From Burkholderia territorii (lineage in GTDB: Bacteria; Pseudomonadota; Gammaproteobacteria; Burkholderiales; Burkholderiaceae): a stretch of DNA of 64,000 bases. The position numbers were made by a program, and so were the translations under genes. The DNA lies in assembly GCF_902833055.1 (NCBI RefSeq), contig NZ_CADFEJ010000008.1, positions 62,001 to 126,000 on the forward strand. The letters are read 5' to 3'. The notes under the pieces were generated by a model. That model saw only the letters and a list, made by a program, of their open reading frames with translations. It was not told where the DNA came from and did not search any database. Below are positions 26,187 to 34,742 of the stretch, piece by piece (position 1 is the stretch's first letter; each line of letters begins with the position of its first letter).

Positions 26187-27434
26187 ATGCTTTTCTCGAC
26201 TTCTGCCGATTTTTTCGCGACCGCGCGCTACGTGTGCCGCTGGCTCGCGCTCTCCGCGCTGCTTGGCGCGCTGGCCGGCACCGCTTCCGCGTTGTTCCTG
26301 ATCGCGCTCGACTGGGCGACCGGCTCGCGCATCGCGCATCCGTGGCTGTTGTGGGGGCTGCCGGCCGCGGGCTTCGCGACCGGCTGGGTCTACCACCGGT
26401 TCGGCCAGTCGGTCGCGCGCGGCAACAACCTGCTGATCGACGAAATTCACGACCCGCAGTCGCTCGTGCCGAAGCGGATGGCGCCGCTCGTGCTCGTCGC
26501 GACCGTCGTCACGCATCTATTTGGCGGGTCGGCCGGCCGCGAGGGCACGGCGGTGCAGATGGGCGGCGCGCTCGCCGATCGCATCACGCACCTGTTCCGG
26601 CTCGATCGGGAGCATCGGCGCGTGCTGCTGATGGGCGGGATCGCGGCCGGCTTCTCGTCGGTGTTCGGTACGCCGCTGGCGGGCGCCGTGTTCGGGCTCG
26701 AGGTGCTCGCGATCGGCCGCGTGCGGTACGACGCGCTGCTGACCTGCGTCGCGTCGGCGATCGTCGCGGACATCGTGTGCCGCGCGTGGGGCGTGCATCA
26801 CACCGTGTATGCGATTCCGGTCGTGCCGGCCGTGTCGGCGACGCGGTTGGCCGCGACGGTCGTCGCCGGTGTCGCGTTCGGCGTCGTCGGCCGGTTGTTC
26901 GCGTTCGCGACGCATGCGCTGACCGCATGGTTCCGCCGCGCCGTGCGCCATGCGCCGCTGCAGCCGGTGCTCGGCGGCGCGCTGGTGGCCGTGGCCGCCA
27001 CCGTGCTGAATGTGCCGCAGTATCTCGGGCTCGGGATTCCGACGATCGAGGCCGCGTTTCACGGGCCGCTGCCGGCTTACGATTTCGTGGGCAAGTTCGC
27101 GTTTACCGTCGTTACGCTCGCGTCGGGATTCAAGGGTGGCGAGGTGACGCCGCTGTTCTATATCGGCGCGACGCTCGGCAACGCGCTCGGCCAGGTGCTC
27201 GCGCTGCCGGTGCCGGTGCTCGCGGGGCTCGGCTTCGTCGCGGTGTTCGCGGGCGCGGCCAACACGCCGATTGCGTCGACGATCATGGCGATCGAACTGT
27301 TCGGCGCGGATGTGGGCGTGTACGCGATCGTCGCTTGCGTGGTCGCGTATCTGTTTTCCGGACACGCCGGGATTTACCGGTCGCAGCGCGTGGCGGTGGG
27401 GAAGGGAGCGCGGGTGGAGGCGGAGGCGGAGTGA
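26187..27434 (+). CDS. ClC-family chloride (or fluoride) channel/antiporter
   Basis: 415 residues with about ten membrane segments. The selectivity motifs are SAGREGTAVQMGG (a variant of GREGPxVQ with Thr in place of Pro), GFSSVFGTPLAGAVFGLE and GFKGGEVTPLFYIGATLG. It lies in the inner membrane. The altered GREG loop occurs in non-canonical ClC branches, so the transported anion is left open. ATG 26187 starts the conserved part; the frame is open upstream without family sequence. Convergent with the riboflavin synthase gene across a hairpin. Confidence 0.82.
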   Translation: MLFSTSADFFATARYVCRWLALSALLGALAGTASALFLIALDWATGSRIAHPWLLWGLPAAGFATGWVYHRFGQSVARGNNLLIDEIHDPQSLVPKRMAPLVLVATVVTHLFGGSAGREGTAVQMGGALADRITHLFRLDREHRRVLLMGGIAAGFSSVFGTPLAGAVFGLEVLAIGRVRYDALLTCVASAIVADIVCRAWGVHHTVYAIPVVPAVSATRLAATVVAGVAFGVVGRLFAFATHALTAWFRRAVRHAPLQPVLGGALVAVAATVLNVPQYLGLGIPTIEAAFHGPLPAYDFVGKFAFTVVTLASGFKGGEVTPLFYIGATLGNALGQVLALPVPVLAGLGFVAVFAGAANTPIASTIMAIELFGADVGVYAIVACVVAYLFSGHAGIYRSQRVAVGKGARVEAEAE

Positions 27435-27466
27435 CGGCGGCCGGCGCCGCGTGTCGACGCAAACCG

Positions 27467-27497
27467 GCACCCGATGATCGCGCCGATCACCGGGTGC
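27467..27497. terminator. Hairpin between convergent ClC and riboflavin synthase-like genes
   Basis: GCACCCG (27467-27473) pairs with CGGGTGC (27491-27497), and an inner TGATCG/CGATCA stem closes on a three-base loop, with a single A-C mismatch between the stems. T-runs are short on both sides. Probably a bidirectional mRNA 3' structure. Confidence 0.5.
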
Positions 27498-27509
27498 GGG
27501 GCGCGTGCG

Positions 27510-28223
27510 TCACGCCTTCGGCAGTTTCGCGACGTTCCGCGCGAGCAGTTCCTCGATGTCGATGCCTTTCTCCGCGAGCAAGGCCGTCACGACGCCCGTC
27601 AATTCCCCGAGCGTTTCCTTGACCGACTCGCGGATCGTATCCACGACGACCTGGGTGCTGCGTTCGATCTCGATATTGACCTTGTCGTCGACGCCCTTGG
27701 CGTCGAAGGTGGTCGCGCGTCGCGTTTCGGGAATCAGCCAGACGTCGAACCAGCCTTCGTCGCGATTGACGTCCGACACGGTGAGGCTGCAGCCGTTGAT
27801 CGCGATATAGCCCTTCGCGAACACATAGCGCTTGAAGTCGGCCGGCACGCCGATGCGGATCATCCGGTTGTGTTCGGACGACGCGATCTGCAGGATGGTC
27901 CCCATGAAGTCGACGTGGCCGGACAGCGGATGCCCGCCGATTTCCGCGCCGTCCTTCGCGGCCCGTTCCACGTTGACGCGCGCGCCGGCCGCCAGGGCGG
28001 CCAGCGTCGTGATTCTCAGGCTCGGCAACATCACGTCGAAGTCGATCAGCAGCGGCGAGTGGATGGTCGTCACCGTCAGGCAGACGCCGTCGACCGAAAC
28101 GCTCGCGCCGATCTCGATGTCGGTGGTGAACCGCTCCGGGAACTCGATGGTGAACGTCCTCAGTTCGCCGTGATCCTTGATGGCCTTGATGACGCCAACA
28201 CCCTGAACAATGCCTGTAAACAT
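27510..28223 (-). CDS. Riboflavin synthase alpha-chain family protein with C-terminal extension
   Basis: 237 residues. Two lumazine-binding halves: the diagnostic MFTGIVQGVG start with VDGVCLTVT, and the second half with GHVDFMG and INGCSLTV. The N-terminal signature and both substrate pockets are present, so dismutation of two dimethylribityl-lumazines to riboflavin is possible. Some 35-40 residues extend past the usual end (KETLGELTGVVTALLAEKG). No other rib gene and no recognisable FMN riboswitch is adjacent, so it may be a second copy or a lumazine/flavin-binding relative. Confidence 0.8.
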   Translation of the reverse strand: MFTGIVQGVGVIKAIKDHGELRTFTIEFPERFTTDIEIGASVSVDGVCLTVTTIHSPLLIDFDVMLPSLRITTLAALAAGARVNVERAAKDGAEIGGHPLSGHVDFMGTILQIASSEHNRMIRIGVPADFKRYVFAKGYIAINGCSLTVSDVNRDEGWFDVWLIPETRRATTFDAKGVDDKVNIEIERSTQVVVDTIRESVKETLGELTGVVTALLAEKGIDIEELLARNVAKLPKA

Positions 28224-28327
28224 GATCCGCCTTTCGTCGCAAATTGCCTGGCCGACATGATAAGTGATCCCGGAAAAGGCGACGCGGCGGCGCGCGGTTC
28301 AGGGGCGGCCGCCGATATCCGCAGACG

Positions 28328-28357
28328 AAAAAAGGGCCGTGCACGTGGCACGGTCCC
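28328..28357 (-). terminator. Rho-independent terminator of the ABC exporter gene
   Basis: Read on the minus strand, GGGACCGTGC pairs with GCACGGCCC across a five-base loop and is followed by six T. It lies about 75 bases after the exporter stop. A second GC-rich stem (28378-28386 plus 28388-28392, pairing with 28401-28405 plus 28407-28415) lies between the stop and this terminator. Confidence 0.85.
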
Positions 28358-28429
28358 GCTCCGGCTCCGGTCGGGGCGATGCGGCCAGGCGGCGATCCCA
28401 CCGCCGGGCCGCATCGCGACACGCTTGCG

Positions 28430-30292
28430 TTACACCTCGGTCGGCTCTCCCAGCGGCCCGGTGGCGTCGTCCGCCGTGTGCCGCGGCGAATCGATCAGGC
28501 CCTTCGCGAGCTCGAGCGCCTGCCGCTCGAACAACCGGCGATAAATGCCGCCGTCGATGCGGATCAGCGCGTCGTGGCTGCCTTCCTCGACCACCTTGCC
28601 GCGATCGAGCACGAGCAGGCGGTCGAGCGAGCGCACCGTCGACAGCCGGTGCGCGACGACGAGCGTCGTGCGGCCGACCATCAGCCGCTCCATCGCCTGC
28701 TGGATCAGCACCTCGCTTTCGCTGTCGAGGCTCGACGTCGCTTCGTCGAGGATCAGGATCGGCGCATCCGCGAGGAACGCGCGCGCGATCGCGACGCGCT
28801 GGCGTTCGCCGCCCGACAGCTTGATGCCGCGCTCGCCGACGAGCGTGTCATAGCCGTCCGGCAGCGCGGCGATGAAGTCGTGCGCGCTGGCGAGACGCGC
28901 GGCGCGCTCGATCTCCGCACGGCTCGCATCGGGGCGCGCATACGCGATGTTCTCGGCCAGCGTGCGGTGGAACAGCACCGGCTCCTGCTGGACGATCGCG
29001 ATCTGGCTGCGCAGCGAATCCTGCCGCACTTGCGCGATGTCCTGGCCGTCGATCGTGATGCGCCCGCCCGACACGTCGTACAGACGCTGGATCAGCTTGA
29101 TGAACGTCGTCTTGCCCGACCCGGAGTGACCGACGAGGCCGACGCGCTCGCCGGGCGCGATGCGCATCGAGAAGTCGTCGTACAGCGGCACCGGATGGTT
29201 GCCGTAACGGAACGTCACGTGCTCGAAGCGGATTTCGCCTTCGCCGATCCGGATTGCCGGCGCGCCGGGACGATCGTCGATGCCGAGCGGCTGGCGCTCG
29301 AGCGCGACGAGTTCTTCCATGTCGTTGACCGAGCGCTGCAGGTTGCGGATGTGCATGCCGACGTCGCGCAGGTAGCCCTGCAGCATGAAGAACATCGTCA
29401 GCGAGAACGCGATGTCGCCGACGCTTGCTTCGTCGTTCGCCCACAGGCGCAGCGCGACGCCGATCATCGCCGCCTGCATCGCGACGAGCATCGCGCCCTG
29501 CAGCCCGCCGTTGAGCGTGCCGCGCACCCACGTGCGGCGCGTGCGCTGGCGCCACTTGCCGATCACGCGCGCGAGCCGCGCTTCCTCGCGCGTTTCCGCG
29601 CCGAACGCCTTGACGACCGCGTTGCAGCTCACCGCATCCGCGAGTGCGCCGCCCATGCGCGTGTCCCACAGGTTGCCGAGCCGTGCGGCCGGCGCGACGA
29701 TGCCGAGCGACACGGCGACCGTCACCGAGATGTACAGCAGCGAACCCGCGCCGACGACGACGCCCATCACCGGCCAGTGCGTGCCGAGCAGCACGGTCGC
29801 GCCGACGAGCATCATGACCGACGGCAGCAGTGCGATCAGCACGGTGTCGTTGAGCAGGTCGAGCGCCCAGATTCCGCGCGTGATCTTGCGCACGGTCGAG
29901 CCCGCGAAGCTGTTCGCGTGCCAGTCGGTCGAGAAACGCTGCACGCGATGGAACGACGCGGCGGCGATCTCGCTCATCATCTTCAGCGTGAGCGTGATGA
30001 TGTTCAGGTAGACGCCCTGCCGCAGCAGCGTCGCGCCGATGCCGAGCGCAGCCAGCGTGCCGAACGCGACGACGGCCGAATGCCACGCGGCCGCGCGGTC
30101 GGTCAGGCCGGTCGACAGCGCATCGACGAGGCGCCCGGCGAACAGCGGCGTGAGCACGTCGGCAAGCGCGCCGAGCAGCGCGAGGGCCGTGATCGCCGCG
30201 ATGCGCACCGGCTGCTTGCGCCAATAGCGGAATGTGAAGCCGAAGACGGCCTGGAATGTCTGGCCGCCCAGAAGGGTGGTTTTTCTGGTCAT
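28430..30292 (-). CDS. ABC exporter, fused permease and ATPase (MsbA-like)
   Basis: 620 residues. An N-terminal six-helix exporter domain (roughly residues 30-330) is followed by a nucleotide-binding domain with Walker A GHSGSGKTT, signature LSGGERQRVAIA, Walker B ILILDEATSSLDSE and the H-loop VVAHRLS. It works as a homodimer in the inner membrane and exports a lipid, peptide or drug; the substrate cannot be told. Stand-alone gene, divergent from the DyP peroxidase gene, ended by an intrinsic terminator. Confidence 0.88.
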   Translation of the reverse strand: MTRKTTLLGGQTFQAVFGFTFRYWRKQPVRIAAITALALLGALADVLTPLFAGRLVDALSTGLTDRAAAWHSAVVAFGTLAALGIGATLLRQGVYLNIITLTLKMMSEIAAASFHRVQRFSTDWHANSFAGSTVRKITRGIWALDLLNDTVLIALLPSVMMLVGATVLLGTHWPVMGVVVGAGSLLYISVTVAVSLGIVAPAARLGNLWDTRMGGALADAVSCNAVVKAFGAETREEARLARVIGKWRQRTRRTWVRGTLNGGLQGAMLVAMQAAMIGVALRLWANDEASVGDIAFSLTMFFMLQGYLRDVGMHIRNLQRSVNDMEELVALERQPLGIDDRPGAPAIRIGEGEIRFEHVTFRYGNHPVPLYDDFSMRIAPGERVGLVGHSGSGKTTFIKLIQRLYDVSGGRITIDGQDIAQVRQDSLRSQIAIVQQEPVLFHRTLAENIAYARPDASRAEIERAARLASAHDFIAALPDGYDTLVGERGIKLSGGERQRVAIARAFLADAPILILDEATSSLDSESEVLIQQAMERLMVGRTTLVVAHRLSTVRSLDRLLVLDRGKVVEEGSHDALIRIDGGIYRRLFERQALELAKGLIDSPRHTADDATGPLGEPTEV

Positions 30293-30778
30293 GTATCGTT
30301 GCCCGGCGCATCGCGCGACGGGACTTTCCGGTTCGGAGAACGTCGAAAACGCGACAGCCGGCCGCGCGGACGGCGCGGGCGAAACGTAGCGGACTGTCGG
30401 AAAAAATGCGCGGGCTGGCGAGTTAGCGGAGCGCTCGGGAGCCTGCGCGGACGACGGGCTGGATCAGCCGCGCCGTGAGACCACGTTCGGGAAGGCTGCT
30501 GGCATTCGGAACATCTGCACCTCCCTGAAGTGAACGGTTGAAAGGACGCCGAAAAGACGTGAAGGGATTTTATCAGCAGAGCGCGAGCCGCCGCAACGTC
30601 TGACAAATGCGGCGTTGCGGCGTCGATACGGTTAGTATTCAGCGTTTCGGCCCTTTTTCGCGTCGGCTCCGTGGTGCGGTGCCGCACAGGCCGGCGGACC
30701 GCATCGATTACACTTTGCGGTTGCGCGCCGGCCGCCAAGGCCGCGCGGCTTCACCCCCGATACATTCCTGAGGAAACG
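30293..30778. other. 486-base divergent gap between ABC exporter and DyP peroxidase genes; 10-base inverted repeat
   Basis: A perfect inverted repeat, CGCCGCAACG (30589-30598) and CGTTGCGGCG (30613-30622), sits near the middle. An AT-rich stretch around 30568-30580 (GGATTTTATCAG) may hold the exporter promoter. A weak TACACT box just upstream of the peroxidase gene (about 30710) may be its -10 element. The open frame on the minus strand here has no recognisable protein features and looks spurious. Confidence 0.4.
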
Positions 30779-31660
30779 ATGAGCGACGTTCAGCAAGGCA
30801 TCCTGGCTCCGATCGACACGGCGGCCCGATACCTCACTTTCACGATTTCGAACAACGGCAACGTGGCAGCGGCGCTGACGGCATTACGCGAGCTCGTCGA
30901 CGGTCGCGGCACGGTCGCGGGCTTCGGGCACGCGCTGGCCGCACACCTCGGGCGCCCGGTCCCGGGCCTCACCGAATACCCGGCGTTCGCGGTGAACGAC
31001 CGCACGCTGCCGATCACGCCGGCCGACGTCTGGGTCTGGCTGCGCGGCGACGACCGCGGCGAGCTCGTGCTGCGCGCGCGGGCGATCGAGCAGGCGCTGG
31101 CGCCGGCGTTCGCGCTGCAGGACGCGGTCGACGGGTTCCGCTACTCGAACGACCGCGACCTGTCGGGTTACGAGGACGGCACCGAGAACCCGACCGGCGA
31201 CGACGCGCTGGCCGCGGCGATCGTCACGGGGCAGGGCGCGGGTCTCGACGGTTCGAGCTTCGTCGCGGTTCAGCAATGGCTGCACGACTTCGACCGGATG
31301 GAGCACATCGCCTCCGGCGACATGGATCACATCATCGGGCGCCGCCGCTCGGACAACGAGGAACTCGACGACGCGCCCGAGTTCTCGCACGTGAAGCGCA
31401 CCGCGCAGGAGAGCTTCGAGCCGGAGGCGTTCATGCTGCGCCGTTCGTCGCCGTGGTCGGACGCGCGCCGTGCCGGGCTCTACTTCGTCGCGTTCGGCTG
31501 TTCGTTCCGCGCGTTCGACGTGCAGATGCGCCGGATGAGCGGCGCGGACGACGGCATCGTCGACGGCCTGTTCCGCTTCACGCGGCCGCTGACGGGCGCG
31601 TATTTCTGGTGTCCGCCGATGAAGGACGGCAAGCTGGACCTGTCCGCGCTCGGGCTGTAA
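30779..31660 (+). CDS. Dye-decolourising (DyP-type) heme peroxidase
   Basis: 293 residues. The distal GxxDG motif appears in GYEDGTENP and the proximal heme His in EFSHVKRT; the C-terminal GLFRFTRPLTGAYFWCPP is typical of the YfeX-like class. There is no signal or Tat peptide, so it is cytoplasmic unless packaged in an encapsulin, and no encapsulin gene is nearby. It has GAGGAAACG before the ATG. Ends at a very strong terminator. Confidence 0.88.
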   Translation: MSDVQQGILAPIDTAARYLTFTISNNGNVAAALTALRELVDGRGTVAGFGHALAAHLGRPVPGLTEYPAFAVNDRTLPITPADVWVWLRGDDRGELVLRARAIEQALAPAFALQDAVDGFRYSNDRDLSGYEDGTENPTGDDALAAAIVTGQGAGLDGSSFVAVQQWLHDFDRMEHIASGDMDHIIGRRRSDNEELDDAPEFSHVKRTAQESFEPEAFMLRRSSPWSDARRAGLYFVAFGCSFRAFDVQMRRMSGADDGIVDGLFRFTRPLTGAYFWCPPMKDGKLDLSALGL

Positions 31661-31680
31661 GCGCCGGACGATATCCGCAA

Positions 31681-31719
31681 ACGGGCGGGCCGCGCATCGC
31701 GCGCGGCCCGCCCGTTTTT
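31681..31719 (+). terminator. Strong Rho-independent terminator after the DyP peroxidase gene
   Basis: Perfect 15-base arms (31681-31695 and 31701-31715) with a five-base loop, then a run of five T. It lies between convergent genes and may also stop the OsmC-like transcript, although the T-run on that side is short. Confidence 0.9.
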
Positions 31720-31771
31720 GTTTGCCGCGTATCGATCGTGTGACGATCGCGCGGCGTGGCACATCGCTGCG

Positions 31772-32173
31772 TCAGTTCAGCGTCGTTTCGATGCGCGTGC
31801 CGCGTTTGACGAACAGCGTCACCGGCGTCTTCTCGCAGATTTCCGCGAGCCGCTGGCGCTGCGCATCGTCGAGCGCGCCGTCGAGCGTCACGACGCGGCG
31901 CACGTATTGCTGTCCTTCGCGATCGGCGTGTAGCTCGGTGCGCACGTCGATGCGCGCGGCCGGCCACGTCTTGCGCTGCATGTACATGCGCAGCGTCGCG
32001 GCCGTGCACTGCGCGAGGCCGGCCAGCACGAACTCGAATGGTGCGGGCCCGAGGCCCTGTCCGCCTTCGCGCGGCGCCTCGTCGCCCGTCAGCGCGTGCG
32101 TGCCGGCCTGCAGCTGGACGACGTAGTCGGGCGCGTCGGCGGCGAGGGTGGCGGCAGCATGGATGAGCGGCAT
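31772..32173 (-). CDS. OsmC-like peroxiredoxin family protein
   Basis: 133 residues. The conserved thiols are in LAGLAQCTAATLRMY and LAEICEKTPVTLFV. OsmC/Ohr enzymes reduce organic or inorganic peroxides; this one is closer to the OsmC/YhfA branch than to Ohr by its short N-terminus. Cytoplasmic. Convergent with the DyP peroxidase gene, so two peroxide-related genes share a terminator region. Confidence 0.8.
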   Translation of the reverse strand: MPLIHAAATLAADAPDYVVQLQAGTHALTGDEAPREGGQGLGPAPFEFVLAGLAQCTAATLRMYMQRKTWPAARIDVRTELHADREGQQYVRRVVTLDGALDDAQRQRLAEICEKTPVTLFVKRGTRIETTLN

Positions 32174-32291
32174 GGCAAGTCTCCGATAAGCGGGGAAAAA
32201 GGCGGCCGCGACGATGCGCGGCGTGCGAGCCGTCAGCATACCGTCTCGGGAAAAATCGCGGGCGCTGCGTGCGTCGCCGGGCACGCCGCGA

Positions 32292-33212
32292 TCAGCCGGC
32301 GACGCCGGCACTCACGCGCACGAGCGCGGCGACGCGTTCGCGCACCCACTGATGCGCGCGGTCCGTCTCGCGCGACTCGTGCCAGTACGCGAGCAGCGGA
32401 AACGGCTTGAGCCGCAGCGGCAGCGGCTGCACGGCGATCGGCAGCAGCGCCGCCATGCGTAGCGCATACGTGCGCGGCAGCGTCAGCAGCAGGTCGCCCG
32501 TCGCGGCGATCTGGCACGCGGCGAAGTAATGCTGGCAAACGAGCTGGATATGGCGGAAGCGTCCGTCGTTGCCGAGCAACACGTCGAGCGATTGCGGTTC
32601 GCCGAGCGACGACACCGCGACGTGTCGCGCGGCGAAATAGTCGCCGCGCCGCAGCGGAGCGCGCGTCAACGGATGATCGTGCCGCATCGCGACGACGAGC
32701 GAATCGTCGAGCAGGTGTTCGGTCACGATGCGCGGACCGGTCTGCACACGTCGATCGATGGCCAGATCGAGATTGCCCGATGCGAGTTCGCGTTCGATGT
32801 CGTGCACCGCGATGCGGCGGCTCACGAATCGCAGGCCCGGCGCCTCGTCGGCGAACGCGGCGACGATGCGCGGCAGCGCGATCGATTCGAGCACGTCGCG
32901 GATGCCGACCGCGATGCTCAGGTCGAGCGTCGCCGGGTCGAATGCCGACGGGTCGCGCGCGGCGCGTTGCAGGCCGGCGAGGTGAAGCTGCACGTCCGCG
33001 ATGATCGTGCGCGTGCGCTCGGTCGGCACGACACGGTTGCCCTGGCGGACGAACAGCGGGTCGTCGAAATGCGCGCGCAGCCGGTTGAGCGCATGCGTGA
33101 CCGCCGGCTGCGTGAGGTGCAGCGCGCGGGCGGCCGCGCCGATGCCGCCGTATACGTAGACAGCATCGAGCACGCGGAACAGGTTCAGGTCGAGACGATG
33201 GTCGGCGGGCAC
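32292..33212 (-). CDS. LysR-family transcriptional regulator
   Basis: 306 residues from a GTG at 33212. Winged HTH near the start (GGIGAAARALHLTQPAVTHALNRL) and a NodD/NahR-like substrate-binding domain (LDLSIAVGIRDVLESIALPRIV). No ATG fits the family start; the frame is open to 33425 but that extra sequence is Arg/Ser-rich and unlike LysR proteins. Target unknown: it is flanked by the OsmC-like gene (same strand) and an AraC-type gene (divergent). Confidence 0.75.
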   Translation of the reverse strand: MPADHRLDLNLFRVLDAVYVYGGIGAAARALHLTQPAVTHALNRLRAHFDDPLFVRQGNRVVPTERTRTIIADVQLHLAGLQRAARDPSAFDPATLDLSIAVGIRDVLESIALPRIVAAFADEAPGLRFVSRRIAVHDIERELASGNLDLAIDRRVQTGPRIVTEHLLDDSLVVAMRHDHPLTRAPLRRGDYFAARHVAVSSLGEPQSLDVLLGNDGRFRHIQLVCQHYFAACQIAATGDLLLTLPRTYALRMAALLPIAVQPLPLRLKPFPLLAYWHESRETDRAHQWVRERVAALVRVSAGVAG

Positions 33213-33626
33213 GGACGAAGTCGGCGTGGTGGACGGTGGAGCGATTCTAATGGATGCGCGAACAACGGAACGCGGCTGCGTGCGGCAGGGAGTCGACCGA
33301 TGCCGTTCGATGCAAGCCGATGACGATCGATGCGCGACGCGACGGTGCGCGCATCGGCGGCGCGATTGGAATGATGCGCACGATGCGAGCTGCCCGTCGG
33401 CAGGCGCATTTCCGCGCGCCCGCACCAGCGTGCGGCGACAGCCTGTAGAAATCCGCCATCATACTGTCCCGGTCGGCCAATTCGCGCCAAAGACACGACC
33501 CCTTCGGCTAAGATGCCGTCGCTTCATATTTCGAGATAGCCGTCCCTGTCGCACGAGTTCAAACCAAATATAAGCCTGACAGTTCGACGGTATTAGAAGA
33601 AGTCGAAACAGTCCGGGGGCTTGGCA
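33213..33626. other. 414-base divergent gap between LysR and AraC-type genes
   Basis: GC-rich near the LysR gene and markedly AT-richer from about 33520 to 33610, where the promoter of the AraC-type gene probably lies. Short open frames on both strands have no recognisable features. I see no clear repeat or terminator. Confidence 0.35.
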
Positions 33627-34742
33627 GTGGAAGCAGCAGATCAAAGATGGGTCGTCATCTATTTGAGTAAAGGGTTTTCCTTGGCACAGGCCGCGCGCCT
33701 TGGCGAGGCCTTCAATCTGGCGAATCGCCTGCACGCGTTCAGTGCGGATTACCAGCTGAAGTACGTATCGGAAAGCGGAGGATTGTTGCAGTCGTCGTCG
33801 GGCGTGCAGATCGCTGCCGATCCGCTCGGCGACGAGCACGGCCACCGTGCACTCGCGTTCTTTCATCTTCATGGCGACCGCGCGTCGGTCAACTGGAACG
33901 ATGCATTGCGCCGCCGCCTGGCCAACATTCGCCGGCATGCGCGATGGATCGTCGATGCGATGGACCTGTCGACGCTCGCGGCGTCGCAACGGCAGACGGA
34001 TGCCGGTCACGCGCGAGCCGATCCCGCGCGCCGTGCGCCGCCCGCGATCGAACCGCAGGCCGGGGAGGCCGACGTGTTCGCGACCGTGCTCGACATGTTC
34101 CGCACCGATCTCGGCGACAGCGCCGCGCAGGAGATCGCCAGCAACCTCATGCGGCCGGTCGAGCAGCGCTACGCGCAGTCGATGTGGGCGTTTCGCGAGC
34201 TGAGCGCGAGCCCGTCGATCAGGATGTCGGCGCAACGGCTGCGCGCGCAGAGCGCGAACCGCATTTCGATCGCGGAAGTCGCGCGGACGGCCGCGATGAG
34301 CGAGCGCAATTTCCTGCGGCGCTTCAAGAAGGAAATCGGCGTGACGCCGACCGAGTTCGTGCAGCACGTGCGGCTCGAACGTGCATGCCACATGTTGATT
34401 CACACGACGCTGCCGGCCGACAAGGTCGCGCGGCGAACGGGCTTCGGAAGCGGCGAGCGTCTGGCGAAGCTGTTTCGCCAGCGCCTGTTGATGTCGCCGA
34501 CGGAATTTCGCGTCACCGAGCGCGAGCGGATCCTGACGAGCGGTGCCGGCGCGGCCGATCCGCAACTCGGGCCGCTGCCCGCGAAATCGGCTGGGGAGCG
34601 GGCGAGCCGGGGCATGCTCGCCGATGTGCGCGAGAAAACGGGACGGATAACCGTAAAATCACCGTGTCGCGATCACGATCCCCGGTTTCCATGCCCCTGC
34701 TCCCCACTACCGCCACCGCCCCCTTCTGCCCGTCGGAAGTAA
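33627..34742 (+). CDS. AraC-family regulator with degenerate N-terminal domain, overlapping the Nramp gene
   Basis: 371 residues from GTG 33627 (TTG 33621 is the alternative). The N-terminal 130 residues resemble a shortened GlxA/DJ-1-like sensor (WVVIYLSKGFSLAQAARLGEAF). The C-terminal part is a clear AraC DNA-binding domain (ISIAEVARTAAMSERNFLRRFKKEIGVTPTEFVQHVRL, then a second HTH). The last 17 codons overlap the start of the Nramp gene in another frame and encode a Pro-rich tail (CPCSPLPPPPPSARRK) that looks like read-through sequence. Regulation of the transporter is plausible from position only. Confidence 0.75.
   Translation: MEAADQRWVVIYLSKGFSLAQAARLGEAFNLANRLHAFSADYQLKYVSESGGLLQSSSGVQIAADPLGDEHGHRALAFFHLHGDRASVNWNDALRRRLANIRRHARWIVDAMDLSTLAASQRQTDAGHARADPARRAPPAIEPQAGEADVFATVLDMFRTDLGDSAAQEIASNLMRPVEQRYAQSMWAFRELSASPSIRMSAQRLRAQSANRISIAEVARTAAMSERNFLRRFKKEIGVTPTEFVQHVRLERACHMLIHTTLPADKVARRTGFGSGERLAKLFRQRLLMSPTEFRVTERERILTSGAGAADPQLGPLPAKSAGERASRGMLADVREKTGRITVKSPCRDHDPRFPCPCSPLPPPPPSARRK

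Noticed and set aside
28224-28429. FMN riboswitch ahead of the riboflavin synthase-like gene
   Set aside because: The GC-rich stem at 28378-28415 lacks the conserved RFN core segments, and a real terminator lies between it and the gene. It belongs to the exporter 3' end.
30289-30738. 150-codon open frame on the minus strand in the exporter/DyP gap
   Set aside because: Ser/Arg/Pro-rich, no domain, no ribosome site, and it runs over the inverted repeat. Treated as non-coding.
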